The notes under the pieces were generated by a model, which was not told the DNA's origin, did not search any database, and saw nothing but the letters and a program-made list of their open reading frames with translations. Shown here piece by piece: positions 25,872-33,904 of a DNA stretch of 64,000 nucleotides. How positions within the stretch are numbered: the stretch's first letter is position 1; every line of letters begins with the position of its first letter. The stretch is from Compostimonas suwonensis (lineage in GTDB: Bacteria > Actinomycetota > Actinomycetes > Actinomycetales > Microbacteriaceae), in the NCBI RefSeq assembly GCF_002797855.1, contig NZ_PGFB01000008.1, positions 44,301 through 108,300 of the forward strand. The letters run 5' to 3'. The translations under genes and the position numbers were made by a program.

Positions 25872-26711
25872 ATGGCCGCCCCGCTCGCCGCGCTCGATCC
25901 ACCGCCTCCCGCGGTGCATCGGCGCGCGCAGGAGACCGCCGCGCCGCAGAACGGCGCATTCCAGACGGACGCGGCCGGCGCGGCGAAGGCGAGCGTCACG
26001 GCGCTGCAAGACCGCATCCGCAGCATGCAGGCGCCGACCCTCGACTCCCGGGCGATCCCCACCCACCCGGCGATCGCCGGGCTCCTGCCGGGCGGCGCGC
26101 TCAAGCAGGGGGCCGCCTACTCGATCGACGGCTCAGCCTCGCTGCTGATGACGCTCCTCGCCGCACCGTCGGCGGCGGGGCAGTGGTGCGCCGTCGTCGG
26201 GATCCCCGAGTTCGGGGTGGAGGCGGCATCCCGGTTCGGGATCGACCTCGAACGCCTGGTGCTCATCCCGCACCCCGGCGAGCAGTGGCTCTCCGTCATC
26301 GCGGCCATCGTCGACGTCATGGGAGTCGTCGCCGCCCGCCCCACGACCCGCGCGAGCGACGCGAACGCCGCCCGGCTCGCCGCGCGGCTGCGGGAACGGG
26401 GCTCGACGCTCATCGTGCAGGGCCCCTGGCCGCAGAGCGAGGCCGTGCTCGGCGTCTCCGGCGGTCGCTGGTCCGGGGTCGGCCAGGGCCACGGCTACCT
26501 GCGCGAACGCCGGGCCGCGCTCACCGTCTCGACCCGGTTCGGCGGGCGCCCTCGCACCACGACCCTGCTGCTGCCCGCCGCCGACGAGAAGGTGCGCTCT
26601 TCGGCGCCGGGCCTCGGGGAGTCGACGGAGCAGCCGGGGTCATCGCAAGGCGCCCCGAGCTCACGGCTGCAGAGGTCGCAGCCGCCCTCGCGCCGGGAGG
26701 CGGCAGGATGA
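25872..26711 (+). CDS. imuA: ImuA-type RecA-like mutasome protein
   Basis: First gene of the damage-induced mutagenesis operon. In mycobacteria the equivalent ImuA' works with ImuB and DnaE2 to copy damaged DNA. The 279-residue protein is RecA-like in its middle (HPAIAGLLPGGALKQGAAYSIDG, then WCAVVGIPEFGVEAA) but the ATP-binding loop is degenerate, as usual in this family, and the C-terminus is low-complexity. ATG 25872 is chosen because the promoter's -10 ends 6 nt before it; ATGs further upstream would lie inside the LexA operator and could not be transcribed. The start is therefore probably leaderless. The stop overlaps imuB by 4 nt (ATGA). Confidence 0.88.
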   Translation: MAAPLAALDPPPPAVHRRAQETAAPQNGAFQTDAAGAAKASVTALQDRIRSMQAPTLDSRAIPTHPAIAGLLPGGALKQGAAYSIDGSASLLMTLLAAPSAAGQWCAVVGIPEFGVEAASRFGIDLERLVLIPHPGEQWLSVIAAIVDVMGVVAARPTTRASDANAARLAARLRERGSTLIVQGPWPQSEAVLGVSGGRWSGVGQGHGYLRERRAALTVSTRFGGRPRTTTLLLPAADEKVRSSAPGLGESTEQPGSSQGAPSSRLQRSQPPSRREAAG

Positions 26712-28342
26712 CGCGGCCCGGCCCCTCTTCGTCCGGCCCCCCGAGAACCCTGGCACTGTGGTGCCCCGACTGGCCCGTCACGGCCGCCCTCTCCCCGTAC
26801 GGCACGGCCCACGACCTGGTGGCCGGCAGCAGCACGGATGTGCCGATCGCGCTCGTCGACCGCGGCGAGGTCTTCGCCTGCTCCCCCGCCGCCCGCCGGG
26901 AGGGGGTCGCCCGCGGTCTCCGGATGCGCGAGGCGCAGTCCCGGTGCTCCGGGCTGCTCGTGATCCCCTACGACGAGACCGTCGACAACCGTGCGTTCGA
27001 GCCCGTGCTCGCGGCGATCGAGGAGGTCGTTCCGGGGGTGCAGGTGATGCGTCCCGGCAGTTGCGTGATGCGCGCCCAGGGCCCGGCCCGGTACTACGGC
27101 GGCGAGCGGGCCGCGGCCGACCGGCTGCTCGACCGGCTCGAGGCCCTCGGGGTGGCCGGCGCCCGGATCGGCATCGCCGACGGGCTGTTCGCCGCGCTCC
27201 AGGCCGCGCGACGACCGGAGCCCGAGCCGGTCTTCGTCGTTCCCGGCGGGGAGTCCCCGGCGTTCCTCGCGCCACTGCCTGTGCGGCTCCTCGACCGGCC
27301 CGAGCTCACGACGCTGCTCGGCCGCCTGGGCATCCACACCCTCGGAGACTTCGCCGCCCTGTCGTCCGACGACGTGCTCGACCGGTTCGGCGGCGAGGGC
27401 GCCCGCCTGCACGCGCTCGCGAGCGGCGCGGACGGCAGCGCCGTCGTGGCGCGCACGGTGCCCGCGGAGCTCGACCGCGGTATCCGCTTCGAACCGCCGC
27501 TCGACCGGGTCGACCAGGTGACCTTCGCGGTGCGGCAGGCCGCCGATCGCTTTCTCGACGGGCTCACGGCCGCGACGCTCGTCTGCACGACGGTGCGGCT
27601 CGAGATCGAGACGGAGTCGGGCGAGCTCTCGCAGCGCAGCTGGATGCACCCGCGCTCCTTCACGGCGGCCGACGTCGTCGATCGCGTGCGCTGGCAGCTG
27701 CAGGGCGCCGGCAGCAGCGCGAGCGAGCTGCGCTCGGGCATCGTGGCCGTGCGCATCGTTCCCGAGAGCGTCGACGCGATCGGCAACCACGAGCCGGGGC
27801 TCTGGGGCGGGGCGGCCGACGAGCGCATCCACCACGCGCTCTCCCGCGTCCAGAGCATGCTCGGCCACGGCGCCGTGCTCACCGCGGCCCTCGGAGGCGG
27901 GCGCACCCTCGCGGAACGCCAGAACCTCGTGCCCTGGGGCGATCGGGCTCTGCTCGCCGCGCCCGGGGAGCCGCCCTGGCCGGGCCGGCTGCCCCCGCCC
28001 CTTCCCGGCACGCTCTTCGAGACGCCGCGGGCCGCGCGGGTGCTGGCCGCCGACGGCTCCTCCGTGGCGGTCGACAGCCGCGGGGCGCTCACCGCGGAGC
28101 CCGCCGTCTTCCGCTGCGAGGGCTCCGCTGCCGCACGCTCTGAAGACATGAGCACCACGCCCTCCCCGAGCCCCGCAGGCGCCGCCGTGACCGCCTGGGC
28201 GGGGCCGTGGCCGCTCGAGGAGCGCTGGTGGGATGACGCCCACCGCTCCGTGCACCACCTGCAGCTCGTCGACGCGGAGGGCACCGCCTGGCTCCTGCTG
28301 CTCGACGACGGCGCCTGGTTCGCCGAAGCGAGGTACGACTGA
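26708..28342 (+). CDS. imuB: ImuB, inactive Y-family polymerase-like adaptor
   Basis: The 544-residue protein has a Y-family polymerase fold but lacks the catalytic signature: where active enzymes have a SxDE motif it reads CVMRAQGPARYYGGE. ImuB proteins do not polymerise; they bridge ImuA, DnaE2 and the sliding clamp. A likely clamp-binding peptide, QNLVPWG, lies near residue 405, comparable to QLPLWG of the mycobacterial protein. ATG 26708 overlaps the imuA stop (ATGA) and has GGGAGG upstream. The C-terminal 120 residues are Ala/Pro-rich with a final conserved HHLQLVDAEGTAWLLLLDDGAWF block. Confidence 0.9.
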   Translation: MTRPGPSSSGPPRTLALWCPDWPVTAALSPYGTAHDLVAGSSTDVPIALVDRGEVFACSPAARREGVARGLRMREAQSRCSGLLVIPYDETVDNRAFEPVLAAIEEVVPGVQVMRPGSCVMRAQGPARYYGGERAAADRLLDRLEALGVAGARIGIADGLFAALQAARRPEPEPVFVVPGGESPAFLAPLPVRLLDRPELTTLLGRLGIHTLGDFAALSSDDVLDRFGGEGARLHALASGADGSAVVARTVPAELDRGIRFEPPLDRVDQVTFAVRQAADRFLDGLTAATLVCTTVRLEIETESGELSQRSWMHPRSFTAADVVDRVRWQLQGAGSSASELRSGIVAVRIVPESVDAIGNHEPGLWGGAADERIHHALSRVQSMLGHGAVLTAALGGGRTLAERQNLVPWGDRALLAAPGEPPWPGRLPPPLPGTLFETPRAARVLAADGSSVAVDSRGALTAEPAVFRCEGSAAARSEDMSTTPSPSPAGAAVTAWAGPWPLEERWWDDAHRSVHHLQLVDAEGTAWLLLLDDGAWFAEARYD

Positions 28343-28389
28343 TGGCCGGGATCGTGATGAGCGAGGTCTTGATGGGCGAGGTCTGCTGA
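28342..28389 (+). other. 15-codon micro-ORF bridging imuB and dnaE2
   Basis: The ATG overlaps the imuB stop (TGATG) and its own stop overlaps the dnaE2 start (TGATG again), encoding a 15-residue peptide beginning MAGIVMSEV. It contains an imperfect duplication of GATGRGCGAGGTCT. It could carry ribosomes across the 46-nt gap to dnaE2, which has only a weak ribosome binding site. Confidence 0.4.
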
Positions 28390-31300
28390 TGGGCTGGCAC
28401 AATCCGCCGATCCCCTGGTCGGAGCTGGAGCAACGGCTCGCCGGCGCACCGCGCCGTGGCGCGGCGAAGCCCGGCGACCACGAGCAGAAGGTCGACAGTC
28501 CGGCCTGGTCGTACAAACGGCCGGCCTACGTGCCGATCGAGCCACCGCCGTCACCCGCCGACCGGGTGCCCTACGCCGAGCTGCACGCCCATTCCAACTT
28601 CAGCTTCCTCGACGGGGCCAGCAAGCCCGAGGAGCTGCTCGAGGAGGCGACCCGGCTCGGCCTCGATGCCCTCGCTCTCACCGACCACGACGGCCTCTAC
28701 GGCATCGTGCGGATGGCGGAGGCGGCCGAGAACTACGACATCGCGACGGTCTTCGGCGCCGAGCTCTCGCTCGGCCTCTCCGCGCCGCAGAACGGCGTCG
28801 CCGATCCCGAGGGCCACCACCTCGTCGTTCTCGCCCGTCGGGAGGAGGGCTACCACCGGCTCGCGGGAGCCCTCACAGCCGCGCAGATCGCGGGCGGGGC
28901 GAAGGGCCGCCCGGTCTACGACCTCGACGACCTCGCCGAACGGGCGGGAGGCCACTGGCTCGTGCTGAGCGGATGCCGCAAGGGCGCCGTGCGCTCGGCG
29001 CTCGCCGCAGAGGGCCGGACCTCCGCAGAGGGCCAGGCCGAGGCCGCCCGCGAGCTCGACCGTCTCGTCGAGCTCTTCGGTCGCGACAACGTCGTCGTCG
29101 AGCTCATCGACCACGACTACCCGCTCGACAGCACCCACAACGACGTGCTCGCCGCCCTCGCCGAGAGCAGGGGGCTCGCGACGATCGCGACGGGCAACGT
29201 GCACTACGCGACCCCCGACCGGCACCGCCTCGCCACGGCGCTGGCCGCGGTGCGGGCGCGCAGGAGTCTCGATGAGATGGACGGCTGGCTGCCGGCATCC
29301 GGCTCGGCCCACCTGCGCTCGGGAGCGGAGATGGCGGCCCGCTTCGCGCGGTACCCGGGGGCCGTCGAGCGCACGGTCGACATCGCCCGCGACCTGAGCT
29401 TCGAGCTGCGCAAGGCCCGGCCCGGCCTGCCCCGGCAGGAGGTCCCGCCCGGTCACACGCCCATGACCTGGCTGCGCGAGCTCGTCTGGCAGGGGGCGGC
29501 CGTGCGTTATCCGGGCGTGCTGCCGCCGGAGAAGCGGAAGCGCCTCGAGGGGGAGCTCGCCGTGATCGAGGAGAAGGACTTCCCCGGCTACTTCCTCATC
29601 GTGCACGACATCGTGGAGTTCGCGCGCAGCAGGGGGATCCTCTGCCAGGGTCGCGGCTCGGCCGCGAACTCGGCCGTCTGCTACGTGCTGGGCATCACGG
29701 CCGTCGACGCCATCCACTACAAGCTGCCCTTCGAGCGCTTCCTCTCGAGCATGCGCGAGGAGGAGCCCGACATCGACGTCGACTTCGACTCCGACCGCCG
29801 CGAGGAGGTCATCCAGTACGTCTACGACAAGTACGGGCGCCTGAACGCGGCCCAGGTCGCGACCGTCATCAGCTACCGGCCGCAGAACGCCGTGCGCGAC
29901 ATGGCGAAGGCGCTCGGCGCGAGCCCGGGGCAGCAGGACGCCTGGTCGAAGCAGGTGCAGCGCTGGGACACGGTCGCCTCGGCCGCCGATCACGACATCC
30001 CCGCGCCCGTTCTCGGGCTCGCCGGCGAGCTGCTCGGCTTTCCCCGACACCTGGGCATCCACTCCGGCGGCATGGTGCTCACCGACCGGCCCGTGGGCGA
30101 GGTGAGCCCCATCGAGCACGCCCGGATGGAGAACCGCACGGTGCTGCAGTGGGACAAGGACGACTGCGCCTGGATGGGCCTCGTCAAGTTCGACCTGCTC
30201 GGGCTCGGCATGCTCGCGGCGCTGCAGCACTGCTTCGATCTCGTGCGCGGCAGCACGGGCGAGGACTGGACGCTCGCGACCATCCCCCCTGACGAGCAGG
30301 GCGTCTACGACATGCTCTGCCGGGCCGACGCGATCGGCGTCTTCCAGGTGGAGAGCCGGGCCCAGATGAGCGTGCTGCCCCGGCTGCAGCCGAGAGAGTT
30401 CTACGACCTCGTGGTCGAGATCGCCCTCATCCGGCCCGGACCCATCCAGGGCGGGGCCGTGCACCCCTTCATCCGGCGCAAGGTCGAGGGCGAGGCCTTC
30501 GGCTACGCGCACCCCTTGCTCGAGCCGATCCTGAAACGCACCATGGGCGTGCCGCTCTTCCAGGAGCAGGCCATGCAGATGGCGGCCGCGCTCGGCGACC
30601 TCGGCCCCGACGACGCCGAGCGCCTGCGCCGGGCGATCGGCTCCAAACGCGGAGCGGAACGGTTCGCCGACCTCAAAGACCGGCTCTTCGAGGGGATGGC
30701 GGCCAAAGGCATCACAGGAGACACGGCCGAGGGCCTCTACGAGCAGATCAAGGCCTTCGCCAACTTCGGCTTCGCCGAGAGCCATTCGCTGAGCTTCGCC
30801 CTGCTCGTCTACGCGAGCGCCTGGTTCAAGCTGCACTACCCCGCCGCCTTCCTGGCCGCCCTGCTGCGCGCCCAGCCGATGGGCTTCTACTCGGGCGCGA
30901 CCCTCACGGCCGACGCGAGACGGCACGGGGTCGAGGTGCGGCGGCCCGACATCCTGCTCTCGGGGGTTCTCGCCGAGCTCGAGCTGCCCGAGGGGCAGAC
31001 GGCCGGGCCCACGGGCGACGCAGCCTGCGCCGAGCACGAGCAGCCGCCGATCCCCCGCGTCTTCGATCGTTCCCGGCCCCGCGACGACGAACGGCACCGA
31101 CGGGATGCCGCGTTCGCCGTGCGACTCGGACTCGACGCCGTGAAAGGCATCGGAACCCCGATCGCCGCGAAGATCGTCGCTGAGCGCGAGCGGGACGGCC
31201 CCTACCGGTCGATGCCTGAGCTCGTACGGCGCACGGGGCTCACCGTGGCCCAGCTCGAGGCCCTCGCCGCCGCGGACGCCTTCGCCTCTCTCGGTCTGGG

Positions 31301-31817
31301 CCGCCGCGAGGCGCTGTGGCTGGCCGGAAGCGCCGCCCACGACCGCCCCGAATACCTGCCCGGCACGGTCCTGACCGTGCAGCCGCCCCTCTTCCCCTTG
31401 CCCTCCGCTCTCGACGGCATGCTCTCCGATCTGTGGGCGACCGGCATCTCGCCCGACGACCACCCCGTGCGGCACGTGCGGCCCGAGCTGGAGGCACGCG
31501 GTGTGCTCGCGGCATCCGCCCTCGCGACCGCGGAGACCGGGCGGCGGATCGAGGTGGGCGGCATCGTGACCCACCGGCAGCGGCCGGGCACGGCGAGCGG
31601 CATCACCTTTCTCAACCTCGAAGACGAGACCGGCCTCGTGAACGTCATCTGCACCGTGGGGGTCTGGTCGCGGTACCGCCGGATCGCCCGGGACTCACGC
31701 GCCCTGCTCGTGCGCGGCATCCTGGAGCGCTCGGCGGAAGGGGTCACGAACGTGCTCGTCGACCGCTTCGAGAACCTCCCGGTGCCCGGGCGATCCGTCT
31801 CGCGCGACTTCCGCTGA
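28389..31817 (+). CDS. dnaE2: Error-prone DNA polymerase III alpha subunit DnaE2
   Basis: The catalytic subunit of the SOS mutasome. The 1142-residue protein begins with a PHP domain (AELHAHSNFSFLDGAS at about residues 60-75), then the polymerase core with the metal-binding PDIDVDF motif, helix-hairpin-helix segment (GLDAVKGIGTPIAAKI) and a C-terminal OB fold (IEVGGIVTHRQRPGTASGITF). The MGWHNPP start is characteristic of DnaE2, and it lacks the extra C-terminal region of replicative DnaE1. It follows imuB by 46 nt, bridged by a micro-ORF. Expression should be set by the LexA promoter at 25837. Confidence 0.95.
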   Translation: MGWHNPPIPWSELEQRLAGAPRRGAAKPGDHEQKVDSPAWSYKRPAYVPIEPPPSPADRVPYAELHAHSNFSFLDGASKPEELLEEATRLGLDALALTDHDGLYGIVRMAEAAENYDIATVFGAELSLGLSAPQNGVADPEGHHLVVLARREEGYHRLAGALTAAQIAGGAKGRPVYDLDDLAERAGGHWLVLSGCRKGAVRSALAAEGRTSAEGQAEAARELDRLVELFGRDNVVVELIDHDYPLDSTHNDVLAALAESRGLATIATGNVHYATPDRHRLATALAAVRARRSLDEMDGWLPASGSAHLRSGAEMAARFARYPGAVERTVDIARDLSFELRKARPGLPRQEVPPGHTPMTWLRELVWQGAAVRYPGVLPPEKRKRLEGELAVIEEKDFPGYFLIVHDIVEFARSRGILCQGRGSAANSAVCYVLGITAVDAIHYKLPFERFLSSMREEEPDIDVDFDSDRREEVIQYVYDKYGRLNAAQVATVISYRPQNAVRDMAKALGASPGQQDAWSKQVQRWDTVASAADHDIPAPVLGLAGELLGFPRHLGIHSGGMVLTDRPVGEVSPIEHARMENRTVLQWDKDDCAWMGLVKFDLLGLGMLAALQHCFDLVRGSTGEDWTLATIPPDEQGVYDMLCRADAIGVFQVESRAQMSVLPRLQPREFYDLVVEIALIRPGPIQGGAVHPFIRRKVEGEAFGYAHPLLEPILKRTMGVPLFQEQAMQMAAALGDLGPDDAERLRRAIGSKRGAERFADLKDRLFEGMAAKGITGDTAEGLYEQIKAFANFGFAESHSLSFALLVYASAWFKLHYPAAFLAALLRAQPMGFYSGATLTADARRHGVEVRRPDILLSGVLAELELPEGQTAGPTGDAACAEHEQPPIPRVFDRSRPRDDERHRRDAAFAVRLGLDAVKGIGTPIAAKIVAERERDGPYRSMPELVRRTGLTVAQLEALAAADAFASLGLGRREALWLAGSAAHDRPEYLPGTVLTVQPPLFPLPSALDGMLSDLWATGISPDDHPVRHVRPELEARGVLAASALATAETGRRIEVGGIVTHRQRPGTASGITFLNLEDETGLVNVICTVGVWSRYRRIARDSRALLVRGILERSAEGVTNVLVDRFENLPVPGRSVSRDFR

Positions 31818-31823
31818 GCACGT

Positions 31824-31874
31824 GCGGGCAGCAGCAGGCAGAGGGCAGCAGAGACCAGAGGGCAGCAGGTCTAG
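31824..31874. repeat. 17-bp tandem repeat, three units, at the end of the LysM gene
   Basis: Units 31824-31840, 31841-31857 and 31858-31874 share GGGCAGCAG at the start of each. The third unit includes the stop codon of the minus-strand LysM gene (31871-31873). Confidence 0.75.
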
Positions 31875-32362
31875 AAATTCGCGTAGATGTTGAGGTTGAC
31901 GAGCTCGTTGATGGAGATGTCGAGGCCGACGCCCTCGATCTGCGGGTTCATCCGCAGGAGCTGCTGCTGCGGAACGTCGAAGCGCTGGGCGATGTCGAAG
32001 AAAGTGTCGCCCTCGACGACCCGGTAGGTCAGCAGCACGCCGTTGCCGTCATAGGTCACGACCCCCTGGGCTCCCGGGCCGGGCCCCAGATCGGAGGGGA
32101 CGGAATCCTGGACGGGCTCCTCCGGCAGATCCGGGTTGGGCACGATGGTCGCCGGTGGCGGGGGCGGAACGATCGTCACCGCCGTGGGGAGAGGTGTCGG
32201 GGTCGGTGTGGGCGTCGGGGTGGGGGTCTGCGTGACGACCATGGTCACGGTCGGCACGGGCGCCGGGCGGCCGCAGCCGCTCAGGGCCAGGGCGACGGCG
32301 ACGCCGACGGCGATGACGGATGCCGCGACCCCCGCGCCACGGTTGACCCTACCCATCGGCAT
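31871..32362 (-). CDS. LysM-domain lipoprotein
   Basis: A 163-residue secreted protein. Residues 1-30 are a lipoprotein signal peptide ending in LSGC, so Cys30 should be lipidated and the protein anchored outside the membrane. A long Thr/Pro linker with TP dipeptides follows (about 45-60), then a Pro-rich stretch and a C-terminal LysM domain (about 115-160: YRVVEGDTFFDIAQRFDVPQ) that binds peptidoglycan. ATG 32362 is preferred over one 30 nt upstream because GGGAGGG lies about 9 nt before it. Convergent with dnaE2. A structural or wall-sensing role is likely; no enzymatic domain is present. Confidence 0.85.
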   Translation of the reverse strand: MPMGRVNRGAGVAASVIAVGVAVALALSGCGRPAPVPTVTMVVTQTPTPTPTPTPTPLPTAVTIVPPPPPATIVPNPDLPEEPVQDSVPSDLGPGPGAQGVVTYDGNGVLLTYRVVEGDTFFDIAQRFDVPQQQLLRMNPQIEGVGLDISINELVNLNIYANF

Positions 32363-32582
32363 ACCTGGAACCCTCCCGGACCCGTTCCGCATCGTTCACG
32401 CCTGCATCGTTCCTGCCCGCGGTGTTCGCGTCCCGCTGTTCACACCGCATTGCCCACCACACCGCATCGTTCGCGCCAGCGCGCACCCCGCGTCGTTGCC
32501 GCTCCTCGCGCGAGCCTACCCGACCCGCGGAACCACCGCCTGAGCATCCCCCATCAATCGCCGCCGCCCCGCGCCGCCGCCC

Positions 32583-32612
32583 CACCTCACTGCCGCCCAT
32601 CTCACTGCCGCC
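32583..32612 (-). repeat. 15-bp stop-codon duplication at the end of mnhG
   Basis: Units 32598-32612 and 32583-32597 (minus strand) each read GGGCGGCAGTGAG plus two bases. The gene stops at TGA in the first unit; the second supplies another in-frame TGA 15 nt later. Confidence 0.75.
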
Positions 32613-32943
32613 CCGCGAGCTCGTCGCGCAGCAGCAGGTCGCGGCGCACGTGATCGGTGCGGTAGGCGGCACGGCCGACCATGTGCGCGGAGACCGGGGC
32701 CGTGAGGCCCTGGAAGAGCAGGATGGCGATCGCGAGGGTGATGGTGCCGACGTCGGGGTTCGAGAACGCGACATCCACGACGATCGCCATGAGCCCGAGG
32801 ATCTGCGGCTTCGTCGCCGCGTGCAGACGCGAGAGCACGTCGGGCAGGCGCAGCAGGCCCACCCCTGCCGCGAAGCACAGGAAGGCGGCGAGCAGCACGA
32901 GCGCCGCGGTCACATAGTCGCGAAAGTCCATCAGGCCGTCCAT
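32602..32943 (-). CDS. mnhG: Na+/H+ antiporter subunit G (Mrp/Mnh)
   Basis: The last gene of the six-gene Mrp operon. The 113-residue protein has three hydrophobic helices and the subunit signature LLRLPDVLSRLHAATKPQILG. Subunit G is needed for assembly of the hetero-oligomeric complex in the cytoplasmic membrane. ATG 32943 overlaps the mnhF stop by one base (TGATG). Confidence 0.93.
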   Translation of the reverse strand: MDGLMDFRDYVTAALVLLAAFLCFAAGVGLLRLPDVLSRLHAATKPQILGLMAIVVDVAFSNPDVGTITLAIAILLFQGLTAPVSAHMVGRAAYRTDHVRRDLLLRDELAGRQ

Positions 32944-33206
32944 CAGGTCTGGTCCTGTCTCGCCATGAACCGTGCGGCGCTCACCGAGCCGACGATCGCG
33001 AACATCGACAGCACGAGAAGCACCGGAAGCGTGTTGGTGTGCCTGTCGATCGCCATCTCGGCGCCGATGGCGCACATGACCGTGACGACGAGCACATCCG
33101 AGGCGATGATGCGGTCGAGCAGGCTCGGCCCCCTGATGATGCGGTAGACGGCGGCGAGCGCCCCCGCCCCGAACAGCACACCCGCGATGATGACGACGAT
33201 CGTCAT
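32943..33206 (-). CDS. mnhF: Na+/H+ antiporter subunit F (Mrp/Mnh)
   Basis: An 87-residue membrane protein with three helices and the conserved YRIIRGPSLLDRIIASDVLVV segment. The Asp in that segment is conserved in subunit F and implicated in cation handling. ATG 33206 overlaps the mnhE stop (ATGA), indicating tight translational coupling. Confidence 0.93.
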   Translation of the reverse strand: MTIVVIIAGVLFGAGALAAVYRIIRGPSLLDRIIASDVLVVTVMCAIGAEMAIDRHTNTLPVLLVLSMFAIVGSVSAARFMARQDQT

Positions 33207-33904
33207 GGCCTGCCCCCTTCGTTCTCGGCGTCGTTCCGTGCATCGTTCTCGGCGTCGTCCCGTGCGTCACCCCGAGCATCGCCGGCGTCGCCCGCGCGGA
33301 TGCCGCCGAGCCGCACCCTCTCGACGTCGGCCGCCGAGCCGAGGGCGAGCACGAGCCGCCGTTCGGTCGCGCTCACCGCATGCCGCGCCCGTTCGATGTC
33401 GGCGTCGTCGGCCACGTTGAGAACGTGGAGGTAGAGCACGGCCGCCGCCCGGTCGATCTCGACGACGATGGAGCCGGGCACGAGCGAGACGGCTCCCGCC
33501 GTCCACACCATGATGAGCTCGGAGCTCGTGCGCAGCTGCACCCCGATGATGGCGTTGTGCGGCGTGAACCGGGGCCGAAGCACGGTGAACGCGACATCCA
33601 GCGACGCCCAGACGATGTCTTTCACGAGAACCGCTCCGAAGACGAGGAGCCGCCAGGGATCGACCCGGCCGCTCAGGTCGACGGCCGGCAGGTAGAAGAC
33701 CCGCGACACGATGAGCGCGAGCACGAGCCCGGTTGCGAGCGCGAGAAGGGTGAACTGCCCCCAGAGCAGCATCCAGAGCACAACGAGGCCCGCGATGAGC
33801 ACGATCTGGCTCACGACGCCGACCCGGCCGTGGGATCGGGTCGACGCGGGCTGGGAGGACCCGGGCTGGGTCGATCCGGGCTGGGAGGGCTGCGGCGCTG
33901 ACAT
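33203..33904 (-). CDS. mnhE: Na+/H+ antiporter subunit E (Mrp/Mnh) with low-complexity ends
   Basis: Subunit E, 233 residues, with two or three hydrophobic helices and the family segment RRFTPHNAIIGVQLRT-like (here RPRFTPHNAIIGVQL). It is longer than usual because both ends are repetitive. The N-terminus has Q/S/P repeats coded by three 15-bp units near 33844-33890. The C-terminus has an Asp/Ala/Asn/Arg tail coded by two 24-bp units (33219-33242, 33243-33266). ATG 33904 overlaps the mnhD stop by one base. The tails are probably cytoplasmic and disordered. Confidence 0.9.
   Translation of the reverse strand: MSAPQPSQPGSTQPGSSQPASTRSHGRVGVVSQIVLIAGLVVLWMLLWGQFTLLALATGLVLALIVSRVFYLPAVDLSGRVDPWRLLVFGAVLVKDIVWASLDVAFTVLRPRFTPHNAIIGVQLRTSSELIMVWTAGAVSLVPGSIVVEIDRAAAVLYLHVLNVADDADIERARHAVSATERRLVLALGSAADVERVRLGGIRAGDAGDARGDARDDAENDARNDAENEGGRP

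Noticed and set aside
28551..31574. 1007-residue minus-strand frame within dnaE2
   Set aside because: Shadow of dnaE2; His/Arg/Glu-rich, no motifs.
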